In this document: in pieces, positions 24,460-32,750 of the stretch | Numbering within the stretch: position 1 is the first letter of the stretch | Layout of the letters: every line of letters starts with the position of its first letter | Source: an uncultured Robinsoniella sp. | GTDB taxonomy: Bacteria > Bacillota > Clostridia > Lachnospirales > Lachnospiraceae | DNA: 64,000 nucleotides | NCBI GenBank assembly: GCA_900540475.1 | Contig: UQGG01000004.1 | Span: 186,001-250,000, forward strand | Direction: 5' to 3' | Notes under the pieces: model-generated | The model's input: the letters and a program-made list of their open reading frames with translations, nothing else | The model's database searches: none | What the model was told of the DNA's origin: nothing | Translations under genes and position numbers: made by a program

Positions 24460-26964
24460 TTATTTTACAGTGATTTTTATAAGTCTTTTAACGCCGTTGC
24501 ATTTTACCGTAATATTTGCTCCCCCCCGTCGAAGTCCGGTTACGATACCCTTCCTGTTTACGGACGCCACTTTGGGACTTGAGGATTTATAAGTGATTTT
24601 TCCTTTTGGTACGGCAGTTGCTTTTATCGCAAACGTTTTATTCTTCTTTAATTGAACAGAAGTGTGCCGCAACTTTAGGGATGGTTCTTTTACGATTATT
24701 TTACAGGTTTTCTTTACTTTGTTTGCTGTCGCCGTAATATATGCGGTACCTTTTCGGATGGCGGTAACCTTCCCCTTTTTATCCACTTTTGCGATCCGGC
24801 TATTGCTGCTGTTCCAGCTGATTTTATTGCTGGCGCCCCGGATATCAGCCTTTAAAGTAACCGACGTTTTTCCGGCGGTATAAAGTACCGTGGAGGTTTT
24901 ATTCAGACTGACTTTTGGTTTCTTTACCGTTACCTTGCAAACAGCACTTCTTTTTCCTGCTTTCGCCTTGATATCTGCTTCCCCAACACCTACGGCAGTA
25001 ATCACACCATTTTTTACAGTTGCTATTTTTTTATTACTGCTGCTCCAGGTAATTTTCCTGGAATCTGTTGTATCCGATGGATAAAAGATTACTTTAATCT
25101 TGCTGGTCATCTTCGGTGTAAGCGTAAGTTTTTGCTTTGTCAGAGCAATGCGGTTCAGAGGGGATTTAACAGTAACCTTGCATATAGCGGTTAAATTCCC
25201 TGCCCTGGCAGTGATTACCGTGCTTCCCGCGCGCAGCCCCAAAACTTTTCCATTTTTGTCCACAGATGCTATTTTACTGTCTTTTGAGCTCCAGATTACT
25301 TTTTTATCAACCGTTGTGTCCTCCGGATAATATGAAACCAGCAGCCTGGATGTTCCATTTTTATTTAAGGTCAGCTTTGTTTTATTTAAGTTGATTCCCT
25401 CCAGCAATGTGACTCTGGGCTGGGGATTCGGTACCGATGCATTGGATGTAAATGCTTTAATTCGAACGCTATAGCCTTGCTGGTCCCCATCGTACCATGT
25501 ATTCCCGTTCTTATTGCCCACGAAGCTCTGCCCTGCTTCCGTATGGTTTGTGATGTGCATATCACTGTATCTTGTATCTGACTTATCAATATTCAGCAGT
25601 ACATTCGTCCCGCTTCGATTGGTAAATGTCATGACCACAGAGAATTTTTCCCCTTTATCCAAATGTACTTTTTCTTTCAGCGGAATGGTATAATAACCCG
25701 AATAAGATACATTTCCCGTTTGCTCGCTGGCAAAAACCGGCAGGCCGCTTGCAGGATTTGTTTTATCTCTGACGTTTCGATAGATCTGTATCTTATAAGA
25801 GAGGTTCGGTGTCTCACTCATAAAAGAAACTGCTTCCAGAATCTCTCCGTTCCCATTTGCAGAAGCCGTCTGATAGATGTTTCCGGCGCTGTATCCATTC
25901 TGTATCCTTACATAGCCATCATAAATGGTACCGTCATACTGGTAGATATGATCGTAATTATCCGCCGCTTCCCCTTCCATTACAAATGCATATGAGTCGC
26001 TTCGATTCAAATAATTGTCTTCATAAGAGATCCAGAAGTATCCCTGATCGCCCCAGGCACTGCCGTAACTGTTTTTCGCCAGCCAGGCTCCGTTATTGTT
26101 TGGCTTACATCCATCTGGAAAATTATCCTTGCTGTAGGTATCATTCCAGCCTACCAGAGTAACGGCATGATTCATATTCCCGTATCCCTGATAGTTATAG
26201 GCAGCAGTATTGCGGTTAAAATATGGTGACTCGTATACCAGCGAAATATAAGACGCACCATAATTTAAAATCCATTGCTTCAGGGTTGTGCGATCCCTCG
26301 TCCCAACCCATCTGGCATTTTGCAGATGTACTTTATCCTGATAGGCGATGGCACTATTTAAGGGACGGATGGATGCCGTATTTCTTGGATAAGCCGATAC
26401 CGATTCATCTGCCGCTCCTGTCCAGCTGCTCATAGCCATCACAGCCCACTGGGCATTCCCGCCAAAATCCAGATATCCCTTGTCCACATTCTGTCTGAGG
26501 TAAATCTGTACCTGATCGCCTGCCGTATTCCCAAAGGAATCAGCTGTCCGATAATATGTAAAGTAACCCAGGTGCTGTTCAGACAAATCCAGTCCGGCAC
26601 TCCATCCATCTTTTATTAAGGAAGCTTCCAGCGTCCCCTGGAATGCAAACGCCCAGCAGGCTCCCCAGGGATTCTGATCCTTTACCGAAGTAATATATCC
26701 GCTATTCCTGGAATCATAAACAGCCGGAAGCGCCATCCTTGCTCTGGGCGCCCCGCCACTCTCGCTTTCCGGTATATTGTAGGGTGTCAGTTCCTTTAAT
26801 TCAGGCTCCATCTCCCTTTGAGCCTGAATTTCGTCTTCTGTGAGTGGACGTCCTTTGATATAATCCACTCCCCTGTCCACATTCTGGGAGGCATAAACCG
26901 TAACCGGGAACTGAAATAGCAAAATCATTATTCCCCAAAAAATAATCGCTTTCTTTTTTAACAT
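24460..26964 (-). CDS. Secreted papain-family (C1A) cysteine protease with four Ig-like (BIG2) domains
   Basis: Exported protease of 834 residues. A signal peptide ends near VYA-S (about 25). The C1A catalytic domain spans about 75-330 with Cys103 in GACWAFA, His266 in NMNHAVTLVGW and Asn298 in AKNSYGSAWG, so the triad is complete. A beta-sandwich follows to about 520 (carbohydrate-binding or lectin-like). Then come four BIG2 domains (each ending like ..VCKVTVK), which are probably wall- or surface-associated spacers. I chose ATG 26964, preceded by GGAG; the longer frame needs a GTG inside the ribosome site. No sortase motif is seen. Confidence 0.92.
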   Translation of the reverse strand: MLKKKAIIFWGIMILLFQFPVTVYASQNVDRGVDYIKGRPLTEDEIQAQREMEPELKELTPYNIPESESGGAPRARMALPAVYDSRNSGYITSVKDQNPWGACWAFAFQGTLEASLIKDGWSAGLDLSEQHLGYFTYYRTADSFGNTAGDQVQIYLRQNVDKGYLDFGGNAQWAVMAMSSWTGAADESVSAYPRNTASIRPLNSAIAYQDKVHLQNARWVGTRDRTTLKQWILNYGASYISLVYESPYFNRNTAAYNYQGYGNMNHAVTLVGWNDTYSKDNFPDGCKPNNNGAWLAKNSYGSAWGDQGYFWISYEDNYLNRSDSYAFVMEGEAADNYDHIYQYDGTIYDGYVRIQNGYSAGNIYQTASANGNGEILEAVSFMSETPNLSYKIQIYRNVRDKTNPASGLPVFASEQTGNVSYSGYYTIPLKEKVHLDKGEKFSVVMTFTNRSGTNVLLNIDKSDTRYSDMHITNHTEAGQSFVGNKNGNTWYDGDQQGYSVRIKAFTSNASVPNPQPRVTLLEGINLNKTKLTLNKNGTSRLLVSYYPEDTTVDKKVIWSSKDSKIASVDKNGKVLGLRAGSTVITARAGNLTAICKVTVKSPLNRIALTKQKLTLTPKMTSKIKVIFYPSDTTDSRKITWSSSNKKIATVKNGVITAVGVGEADIKAKAGKRSAVCKVTVKKPKVSLNKTSTVLYTAGKTSVTLKADIRGASNKISWNSSNSRIAKVDKKGKVTAIRKGTAYITATANKVKKTCKIIVKEPSLKLRHTSVQLKKNKTFAIKATAVPKGKITYKSSSPKVASVNRKGIVTGLRRGGANITVKCNGVKRLIKITVK

Positions 26965-27214
26965 ATCTATCTCCACCTTGTTGCTTTTCCATGTATTCTA
27001 TGCTAAACTTCTGTACATAATATTGATACCTTTGATATACAAACATTGATCTCAAGAGCGTGTTTTATCATACTTTCTGCAAGTACTATATTGCATAATG
27101 TTGCATAATGACTTTGAATAAAGTGCCTGATTTCTGTGTCATAGTTATATACAATACCGTACCAAAGTTGCAGGACAGATGATACAGCATGATCTGGAAA
27201 GGAGTGTAATTATC

Positions 27215-27490
27215 ATGAACTTTACGTTTCAGAAAAATCAAATTTCCTTACACAATGCCACCAGTCAGAAGATGCTGGCTGAAGTTACTTTTCCTGATAT
27301 AGACGATAATACCGTTGAAGTAAATCATACCTTCGTGGATGAATCCCTTCAGGGACAGGGCATTGCCGGCCAGCTTATGCTGGCTCTTGCAGAACATCTC
27401 CGCTGTGAGAAGAAAAAAGCGGTGCTCACCTGCTCCTATGCCCAGCACTGGTTTTCCAAACATCCGGAATATAAGGATCTTCTAAAATAA
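27215..27490 (+). CDS. Small GNAT-like N-acetyltransferase (YjdJ/COG2388 type)
   Basis: Protein of 91 residues with the minimal GNAT fold. VNHTFVDESLQGQGIAGQLM near residue 40-55 is the acetyl-CoA pyrophosphate loop (QGQGIA). TCSYAQHWFSKHPEYKDLL ends the protein, as is typical for this short family. I chose ATG 27215, behind AAAGGAG; an earlier ATG has no ribosome site. The substrate is unknown. It is a single gene, convergent with the EAL gene, with only a small AAAAAGATCTTTTT palindrome (27507-27520) between them. Confidence 0.85.
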   Translation: MNFTFQKNQISLHNATSQKMLAEVTFPDIDDNTVEVNHTFVDESLQGQGIAGQLMLALAEHLRCEKKKAVLTCSYAQHWFSKHPEYKDLLK

Positions 27491-27536
27491 AAATGACTTT
27501 CTATTAAAAAGATCTTTTTACGTGATTTTCACGAAT

Positions 27537-29510
27537 TTACACAAGAACCGTTTCGCTCTCTAGAAACTGTTCAAATTCTTCAGGCGGCAGAGGAGTGGAA
27601 AAATAATAGCCCTGAATATAATCACAGTCCAGGCGCTTCAATATTTCATATTGATTCCTGCTTTCCACTCCTTCAGCCACAATTTGAAACTGCAGTCCCT
27701 TTGCTATCTCAATTACATTTTTCACAATCAGAAGGTAAACTTCTGATTCTGCTATCTTATCCACAAAACTTTTGTCTAATTTAATACTTTCTACGGGAAG
27801 GGTTCCGATATAGCTCAGGCTGGAATACCCCGTTCCAAAATCATCAATGGCAAACGATACTCCAAACTCGATTAATCTCCTCATAATATTTATGATATAC
27901 TCAAAAGAATGAATAATAATGCTCTCGGTAACTTCCAGCTGGATCAGTGCCGAATCTATATCATACTTTTGAATTACATGTGTCACGTCTTCATAAAAGG
28001 TGCTTTTAGAAAATTGTACCGTAGACACATTCACGTTGATCTGGATGGGCGGCAGTCCTGCTTTCGCCCTTTTTGCAATCATCCTGCAGGCTTTTTCCAA
28101 TACCAGAACCCCCAGCTGGTTAATCAATCCACTCTGTTCTGCAATGGGGATAAATTCTGTGGGTGATATCCATCCTAATTTTTCATCCTTTACCCGCAGC
28201 AGCGCTTCACATTTGTTAAATCTTCCGGATTCTATTTCATAGACAGGCTGGTAATAAACTTCAAAAGATTGTTCTGCTGCCTTTTCACGTATAATACCTG
28301 CTATCTGATTTTTTCTCTCCATCTGTATTTGTTCCGATTTCCTGAAATACAGCACTTCACTGGACTCGGTTTTCTTTGCTTTTGACAGCATGTATTCCGC
28401 ATTGTGTATCACCATTTCAGGATTCAGGGCGTATTGTGGAAAATCAATTAAAACCACATCTATAAACAGTCGAAAATTCTCCCCTGTTTTATGTGCTTCA
28501 TTATGAACTTCCCCAACAATTTTATCCCGGATCAGGCCGCACTGTTCCTCACAGGATGCCAGAAATGCAAATTTAGCACCCCCTACACGGTATACACGAT
28601 CCTCCGGAAAGATCTCTGTGCATCTCTTCACAAGCATTTTCAGCAGTTCGTCGCCCTGCTGCCTTCCAAAAACAAGGTTATAATTATTAAAATTCTTCAT
28701 ATTCAAAATGCATACACAGCCGTTCTTTCCATTTTGAAACAGGACAGACAAATCTTCCATAAAAGCTGCCCTGTTTTTAATCCCAAGCTGCATATCCTTA
28801 AACACGGTATCTTTCAGCTGATTTTCATACACGATACGTTTGGAAATATCATATCCCGTAAACACAGCCACCGGCTTTGCATCCGATCCGATAACCCGGA
28901 CACTGTCAATGCTCAGATATTTATTCAGTTTTTCATTATAGATCTCGATATTACGGCTGGGATGTTTCTCATTCAAATGCGGTATGGGGCAATGGCTGCA
29001 GGGTTTCTGATTATTCCAAAGTGCCTGGTAACAAAGATCGTTTTCCTGAATATCCGGCAGCATGTTGCGCAGCTCCTGATTAATAAAACTGATCCTGAAA
29101 TCTTCCATTCCTACCGCATAAGCAGCTGCATGAATCCCATCCAAAACAGTCCTTGTCATGCGGATAGATTCTTTTACACTGGTAATGTCAACGCCGGTGC
29201 AGACAATGCACCTCCCCAGTTCCTCATCTTCATATTCCATGTAATCCAACTGCAGCCATTGATCCAGGCTGTCCATCCACATAACAGATCTCAGATTCTT
29301 TTTTCCATGTCCATTTTCCCTCACAGGACAATCAATACAGACCTCTTCACTTCCAAAAAACAGTTTATGGCAGGTAATGTCCTTTTCTAAATCCGGAAAT
29401 TTCTCCCTCAACACTCTATTCGTATATAAAAACTGATGTGTATCACAACGTACCGCATAGACAAATGCATCCATATTATCTATAATACGTTCAGAATCCC
29501 ACTTCACCAT
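27537..29510 (-). CDS. Cyclic di-GMP phosphodiesterase: two Cys-rich PAS domains, degenerate GGDEF, intact EAL
   Basis: Cytosolic protein of 657 residues. Two PAS domains (about 1-115 and 116-230) each hold a cysteine cluster, TCHKL..CIDCP and LCYQA..CSHCP. The GGDEF domain (about 240-390) has GGAKF in place of GGDEF, so it cannot cyclise GTP but may bind it. The EAL domain (about 400-650) is complete: EALLR, NVNVS, EVTES, IDDFGTGYSSL, KLDKSF and the late AEGVES and QGYYFS motifs. It should hydrolyse c-di-GMP. The start follows AAGGAG. It may oppose the nearby diguanylate cyclase. Confidence 0.93.
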   Translation of the reverse strand: MVKWDSERIIDNMDAFVYAVRCDTHQFLYTNRVLREKFPDLEKDITCHKLFFGSEEVCIDCPVRENGHGKKNLRSVMWMDSLDQWLQLDYMEYEDEELGRCIVCTGVDITSVKESIRMTRTVLDGIHAAAYAVGMEDFRISFINQELRNMLPDIQENDLCYQALWNNQKPCSHCPIPHLNEKHPSRNIEIYNEKLNKYLSIDSVRVIGSDAKPVAVFTGYDISKRIVYENQLKDTVFKDMQLGIKNRAAFMEDLSVLFQNGKNGCVCILNMKNFNNYNLVFGRQQGDELLKMLVKRCTEIFPEDRVYRVGGAKFAFLASCEEQCGLIRDKIVGEVHNEAHKTGENFRLFIDVVLIDFPQYALNPEMVIHNAEYMLSKAKKTESSEVLYFRKSEQIQMERKNQIAGIIREKAAEQSFEVYYQPVYEIESGRFNKCEALLRVKDEKLGWISPTEFIPIAEQSGLINQLGVLVLEKACRMIAKRAKAGLPPIQINVNVSTVQFSKSTFYEDVTHVIQKYDIDSALIQLEVTESIIIHSFEYIINIMRRLIEFGVSFAIDDFGTGYSSLSYIGTLPVESIKLDKSFVDKIAESEVYLLIVKNVIEIAKGLQFQIVAEGVESRNQYEILKRLDCDYIQGYYFSTPLPPEEFEQFLESETVLV

Positions 29511-29596
29511 ATATGCTTCTCCTTAAAATATCCGATTTTTATCTGCCATATGCCTACTAATTATAACATACTTACCTGTAATTGGGACATCCTTTT

Positions 29597-31135
29597 TCAC
29601 AAAATCTCTTTTTCAATATCCAGTATTTTATCGGTCCAGCCCCTGTAAAATTTTTCCTCATGTGATACCAGGATGACACTTCCTTCAAATTTCACCAGGG
29701 CGTCTTTCAGCGCATCTTTGGCATCCTGATCCAGATGGTTGGTAGGTTCGTCCATAATCAGGAAATTACATGGTGATTGGAGAAGTCTGCAAAGCTTTAC
29801 TTTAGACTGCTCACCGCCGCTTAAAGATTCTATCCCTCTAAGCACGTGTTCTTCTTTTACTCCACACCGTGCCAGTGCCTTACGCACTTCTTTATTTTTC
29901 ATCGCTGGATACCAATCCGAAATAATCTGAAGCGGGGTTCTGTTTGGGTCTTCCCACCGCAGATCCTGTTCATAATATCCAATCTTTACCTGGTCTAAAA
30001 ACCGGAAACCGCCTGCTAATTTAGGTATTTTTCCAATCAATGTCTTTAACAGCGTGGATTTTCCGATTCCGTTAAATCCGGTGATCACAAGCTTCTGTCC
30101 ACCGTTTACAACAAAACTGATTTTAGACAACAGCGGATAATAATACCCAATTTCCAGATTGGAAACCGTAAGCGCCTTGCCAGGAGATATTTCCGTCTCC
30201 TGAAACTGTATCACAGGCTTGGTAGTAAAGCTTGGGGGTGCAATACGCTCCAGACGGTCCAGTTGTTTCTGCCTTCCCCTTGCCATTTTTGCATTTACTC
30301 CGGCTTTATTTTTTCGGATATACGCTTCCGTCTTTTCAATTTTCCGCTGCTGTGCATGATACTGACGGATATAATCCTCTCTGAGATGTACCTTCTGATC
30401 CAGGAACTTCAGGTAGCTTCCATTGTATTTACGCACCGTCCCAAACTCAATATCCAAAATTCCTGTAGTGACTTTCTCCAAAAATTCAAAATCATGAGAT
30501 ACCACCACATATGCCCCTTCAAAACTGCACAAATACTCAGACAGCCAATCTACATGCTCTTTATCCAGAAAGTTAGTCGGCTCATCCAAAAGCAAAACCT
30601 CCGGCTTAGCTAACAATAATTTTGCCAAAATTACCTTCGCCCGCTGTCCCCCGCTCAACTGTTCCAGCTGCTGATCCAGTCCGATGGCATCCAGTCCAAG
30701 TCCCGTAGCCACTTTGCCAATCTTACTTCCAATTTCATAAAATTCTGCTGTAACCAGCTGCTCCTGATACCTTCCTGCCCGGATCAGCAGCTCTTCCTTT
30801 TCCTCTTCTGCCCCTTCCTGATACAGCTTCTCCATTTTTTCTTCCATGGCATAGAGCTCTGCAAACGCCGTCTGCAGATATTCCATTATGGTCATATCCT
30901 GCCGGATCACCGCATACTGGTCAAGGTGCCCAATCTGAATCCCAGACTGCCACTTTACTTCTCCCTGGTCAGGCACAATCTCCCCCAGTAAAATTCGAAT
31001 CAGGGTACTTTTTCCAGCCCCATTCTGTCCCACAACTCCAATGTGTTCCCCTTTAAATAAATGAAACTCCGCATTCTGGTACAATGCTTTTTCTGCAAAA
31101 CTGTGTGTTAATTCTGTAACGTCTAATAAACTCAT
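29597..31135 (-). CDS. ABC-F family ATPase (ribosome-protection or translation factor type)
   Basis: Soluble protein of 512 residues with two ABC cassettes and no membrane segments. Cassette 1 has GQNGAGKSTL, LSGGQRAKV and LLLDEPTNFLD. Cassette 2 has GFNGIGKSTL, LSGGEQSKV and LIMDEPTNHLD. Between them, from about 195 to 290, lies the charged coiled linker (RQYHAQQRKIEKTEAYIRKNK) that reaches into the ribosome. Such proteins either rescue antibiotic-stalled ribosomes or act as general factors. A long leader with a short open frame and two terminators upstream is typical of antibiotic-induced members, so a resistance role is likely. The drug class cannot be told from sequence. Confidence 0.9.
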   Translation of the reverse strand: MSLLDVTELTHSFAEKALYQNAEFHLFKGEHIGVVGQNGAGKSTLIRILLGEIVPDQGEVKWQSGIQIGHLDQYAVIRQDMTIMEYLQTAFAELYAMEEKMEKLYQEGAEEEKEELLIRAGRYQEQLVTAEFYEIGSKIGKVATGLGLDAIGLDQQLEQLSGGQRAKVILAKLLLAKPEVLLLDEPTNFLDKEHVDWLSEYLCSFEGAYVVVSHDFEFLEKVTTGILDIEFGTVRKYNGSYLKFLDQKVHLREDYIRQYHAQQRKIEKTEAYIRKNKAGVNAKMARGRQKQLDRLERIAPPSFTTKPVIQFQETEISPGKALTVSNLEIGYYYPLLSKISFVVNGGQKLVITGFNGIGKSTLLKTLIGKIPKLAGGFRFLDQVKIGYYEQDLRWEDPNRTPLQIISDWYPAMKNKEVRKALARCGVKEEHVLRGIESLSGGEQSKVKLCRLLQSPCNFLIMDEPTNHLDQDAKDALKDALVKFEGSVILVSHEEKFYRGWTDKILDIEKEIL

Positions 31136-31143
31136 ATCAATTC

Positions 31144-31228
31144 CTCTTTTCTAAATTAATAAATACTAAAAACTTGATTCCCGCACCAAAGCCAATTACC
31201 CTTGTGCTCTTTTCTAATTAATAAATAC
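31144..31228. repeat. Duplicated 22-bp segment at the ABC-F ribosome site
   Basis: CTCTTTTCTAAATTAATAAATAC at 31144-31166 recurs with one base missing at 31207-31228, 63 bases apart. On the minus strand the copy nearer the gene carries its AGAGGAATTG ribosome site; the other carries AGAGCACAAGGG without a start. The terminal T tract of the second leader terminator borders the distal copy. Confidence 0.7.
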
Positions 31229-31275
31229 AAAAAAACAGAGAGACTGCACCTGTAAGGTACGGACCCTCTGTTTTG
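31226..31275 (-). terminator. Second leader terminator before the ABC-F gene
   Basis: On the minus strand AAAACAGAGG..CCTCTCTGTTTTTTT forms a stem with a small inner ACCT-AGGT hairpin and ends in seven T, about 95 bases before the ABC-F start. It lies inside the leader and so must be bypassed for expression. Confidence 0.65.
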
Positions 31276-31295
31276 TCAACAAACTATTTTTCTGC

Positions 31296-31334
31296 AAAAC
31301 AAAAGGCCAGGGACAAAGCAAAATGTCCCTGGCC
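31296..31334 (-). terminator. First leader terminator before the ABC-F gene
   Basis: Perfect 11-bp stem GGCCAGGGACA (31305-31315) with TGTCCCTGGCC (31324-31334). On the minus strand it is followed by TTTTGTTTTG. It sits 100 bases after the leader open frame. Confidence 0.8.
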
Positions 31335-31434
31335 AAATCTATCATTTCTCTCTTCAGCCGGCAAATAAGTACGCAAACCAAGCATAGCCAAAGCTACGCC
31401 TTGCAAAACTTTATCCACCGATGAAGATCCGGGT

Positions 31435-31542
31435 TTAAACCCTCTGATTAACCTCTGCACAATGCTTCACCGTTTTCATTTCCAGTTGTACAGAGTTAAG
31501 CTTCTCGACTAACTTTACGATTTTATTACTTATCATAATCAT
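31435..31542 (-). CDS. Candidate 35-residue leader peptide of the ABC-F gene
   Basis: A short frame begins MIMISNKIVKLVEKL and ends EVNQRV at a TAA. It starts at ATG 31542 behind AAAGG with eight-base spacing, 55 bases after a strong promoter, and is followed by two terminators before the ABC-F gene. No protein domain is expected. The likely role is ribosome stalling in the presence of an antibiotic, which would change leader folding. Translation is not proven. Confidence 0.45.
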   Translation of the reverse strand: MIMISNKIVKLVEKLNSVQLEMKTVKHCAEVNQRV

Positions 31543-31603
31543 AATGAATTCCTTTCACAGATCATGCCCCTTTGGAAGGATGACATCTGTTTGTTCTATT
31601 GTA

Positions 31604-31632
31604 TATATACCATATGAATTTGGGAGTGTCAA
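31604..31632 (-). promoter_or_regulatory. Promoter of the ABC-F leader transcript
   Basis: On the minus strand TTGACA (31627-31632) and TATATA (31604-31609) with a 17-base spacer. The leader from here to the ABC-F start is about 460 bases long and holds the short frame and both terminators. Confidence 0.75.
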
Positions 31633-31671
31633 TGAGTATTTAAAATTATCCAGATATTATAAAAAAATATC

Positions 31672-31701
31672 TTGACGAATCCTGTCAGATCAGGTTATAA
31701 T
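31672..31701 (+). promoter_or_regulatory. Promoter of tRNA-Leu
   Basis: TTGACG at 31672-31677 and TATAAT at 31696-31701 with an 18-base spacer, about 50 bases before the tRNA. It is divergent from the ABC-F leader promoter. Confidence 0.75.
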
Positions 31702-31753
31702 ACCAAAGGTTGTTAAGTAATATATTCTTAATCAATATGTTCTTAATGATATG

Positions 31754-31833
31754 CGGATATGGCGGAATTGGCAGACGCGCCAGATTTAGGTTCTGGTGGG
31801 AGACCGTGCAGGTTCAAGTCCTGTTATCCGCAG
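31754..31833 (+). tRNA. tRNA-Leu (anticodon UAG)
   Basis: Acceptor stem GCGGATA (31754-31760) pairs with TATCCGC (31826-31832), followed by discriminator A. The anticodon stem CCAGA/TCTGG encloses TTTAGGT, giving anticodon TAG, which reads CUA and related Leu codons. A D arm, the long variable arm typical of class II tRNAs and a TTCAAGT loop are present. CCA is not encoded. Confidence 0.95.
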
Positions 31834-31880
31834 GATATGGAAAATGTGAGAATACCGTTGATTCCTTGTAGTTTGAGGGG

Positions 31881-32168
31881 TTGGCGGTGTTTTTGTTTTA
31901 CTTGGAAGGTGGGGAATTTACAGGGCGTGTTGCATTTTTTCGGGGGTATGCAACCATTTATAGTAGTTTTTATCTGCTCAAATTAAATAAACCCACAAAG
32001 TTTAAAACATATTATGGAAATAAGAAGATAACTGAAGTACAGATTAAAACAACATATAATCTTAAAAAGTACATTAATAAAAATGTTATCGTTGCCAGAC
32101 AGGTATGGGAAGGTATCGGTGCATATGATTTTAGAGAGATGATGTTAGGAGATATTTCGATTTATTAA
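31881..32168 (+). CDS. AT-rich open frame of 95 codons after tRNA-Leu, perhaps a gene remnant
   Basis: The frame starts at TTG without a good ribosome site and encodes a basic product (LKLNKPTKFKTYYGNKKITEVQIK, ending GDISIY) with no domain I recognise. AT content is higher than in neighbouring genes. Its position directly downstream of a tRNA gene, a common integration target, allows that it is the worn tail of an element, but no integrase or att repeat is seen. It may equally be chance. Confidence 0.25.
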   Translation: MAVFLFYLEGGEFTGRVAFFRGYATIYSSFYLLKLNKPTKFKTYYGNKKITEVQIKTTYNLKKYINKNVIVARQVWEGIGAYDFREMMLGDISIY

Positions 32169-32208
32169 ATTATACCCTGCAGATAGGTGCAACCTAATAG
32201 ATCGACCC

Positions 32209-32240
32209 TAAGGTGAAGTGATTTTTCACTTCGCCTTATT
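32209..32240 (+). terminator. Hairpin with GAAGTGA/TCACTTC stem
   Basis: TAAGGTGAAGTGA pairs with TCACTTCGCCTTA around TTTT, with a weak T tail (TTATTGG). It may terminate the tRNA-Leu transcript or the open frame after it. Confidence 0.55.
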
Positions 32241-32327
32241 GGTTTAAATGATTAAACATATTATCGCAATCTCCTAAAAACGACTCTCTTGCAAATATGA
32301 ACATAAAAAATCAGTATAAGAAAAAAT

Positions 32328-32356
32328 TTGACAAATCCTCTCATCCATAATATACT
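32328..32356 (+). promoter_or_regulatory. Strong promoter of a candidate small RNA
   Basis: TTGACA (32328-32333) and TATACT (32351-32356) with a 17-base spacer. No gene start lies within 380 bases, but a hairpin-rich stretch ending in a terminator does. Confidence 0.7.
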
Positions 32357-32362
32357 AAAAGT

Positions 32363-32617
32363 GTATTATCAACTATGATAATATATTTGACTCATAGCCC
32401 AGATCCCACGTCTGGGCTATACCCGTTTGGTAAAAATGACGTTTCCAAAAATTGTTAAAAAAATTTGTAAATTTGAATTGCATTATTTGCCAAAATGTGC
32501 TAAAGTACTATTGTATTAGCGAACAGCTAATATATTTCATAACTCACACTTCGCAGCCCCCACACGCTGCGAAGTACTCCCTAATAGCCGACACTGATTG
32601 TCAGGGCTATTTTTTTA
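32363..32617 (+). ncRNA. Candidate small RNA with C-rich hairpin loops
   Basis: About 255 bases between a near-consensus promoter and a strong terminator, with no supported reading frame. Hairpin 1 is a perfect 10-bp stem (32394-32403 with 32411-32420) with loop TCCCACG. Hairpin 2 is a perfect 10-bp stem (32548-32557 with 32566-32575) with loop CCCCACAC. The terminator is AATAGCC..GGGCTATT plus T tract (32583-32617). C-rich loops are typical of Gram-positive small RNAs that pair with ribosome sites. The AUAGCC and GGGCUAU arms recur in hairpin 1 and the terminator. The next gene has its own promoter, so this is unlikely to be only its leader. Confidence 0.55.
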
Positions 32618-32642
32618 TGCCCTTTTCTAGAAAAATCGCATA

Positions 32643-32671
32643 TTGACATTTATTTCACAAAGGACTATATT
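32643..32671 (+). promoter_or_regulatory. Promoter of gldA
   Basis: TTGACA (32643-32648) and TATATT (32666-32671) with a 17-base spacer. The 70-base leader has CGTCGC and GCGACG arms that can pair ahead of the ribosome site. Confidence 0.75.
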
Positions 32672-32750
32672 AGACATGAAATGAATACAGGCGTTTCCCA
32701 TCGTCGCAGAGACACCTGCAATAAGCAAGCGACGGAGAAAAGAGGCAGAA

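Noticed and set aside
31759..31986. Open frame of 75 codons on the plus strand
   Set aside because: It overlaps nearly all of tRNA-Leu; the first residues are only the translated tRNA sequence.
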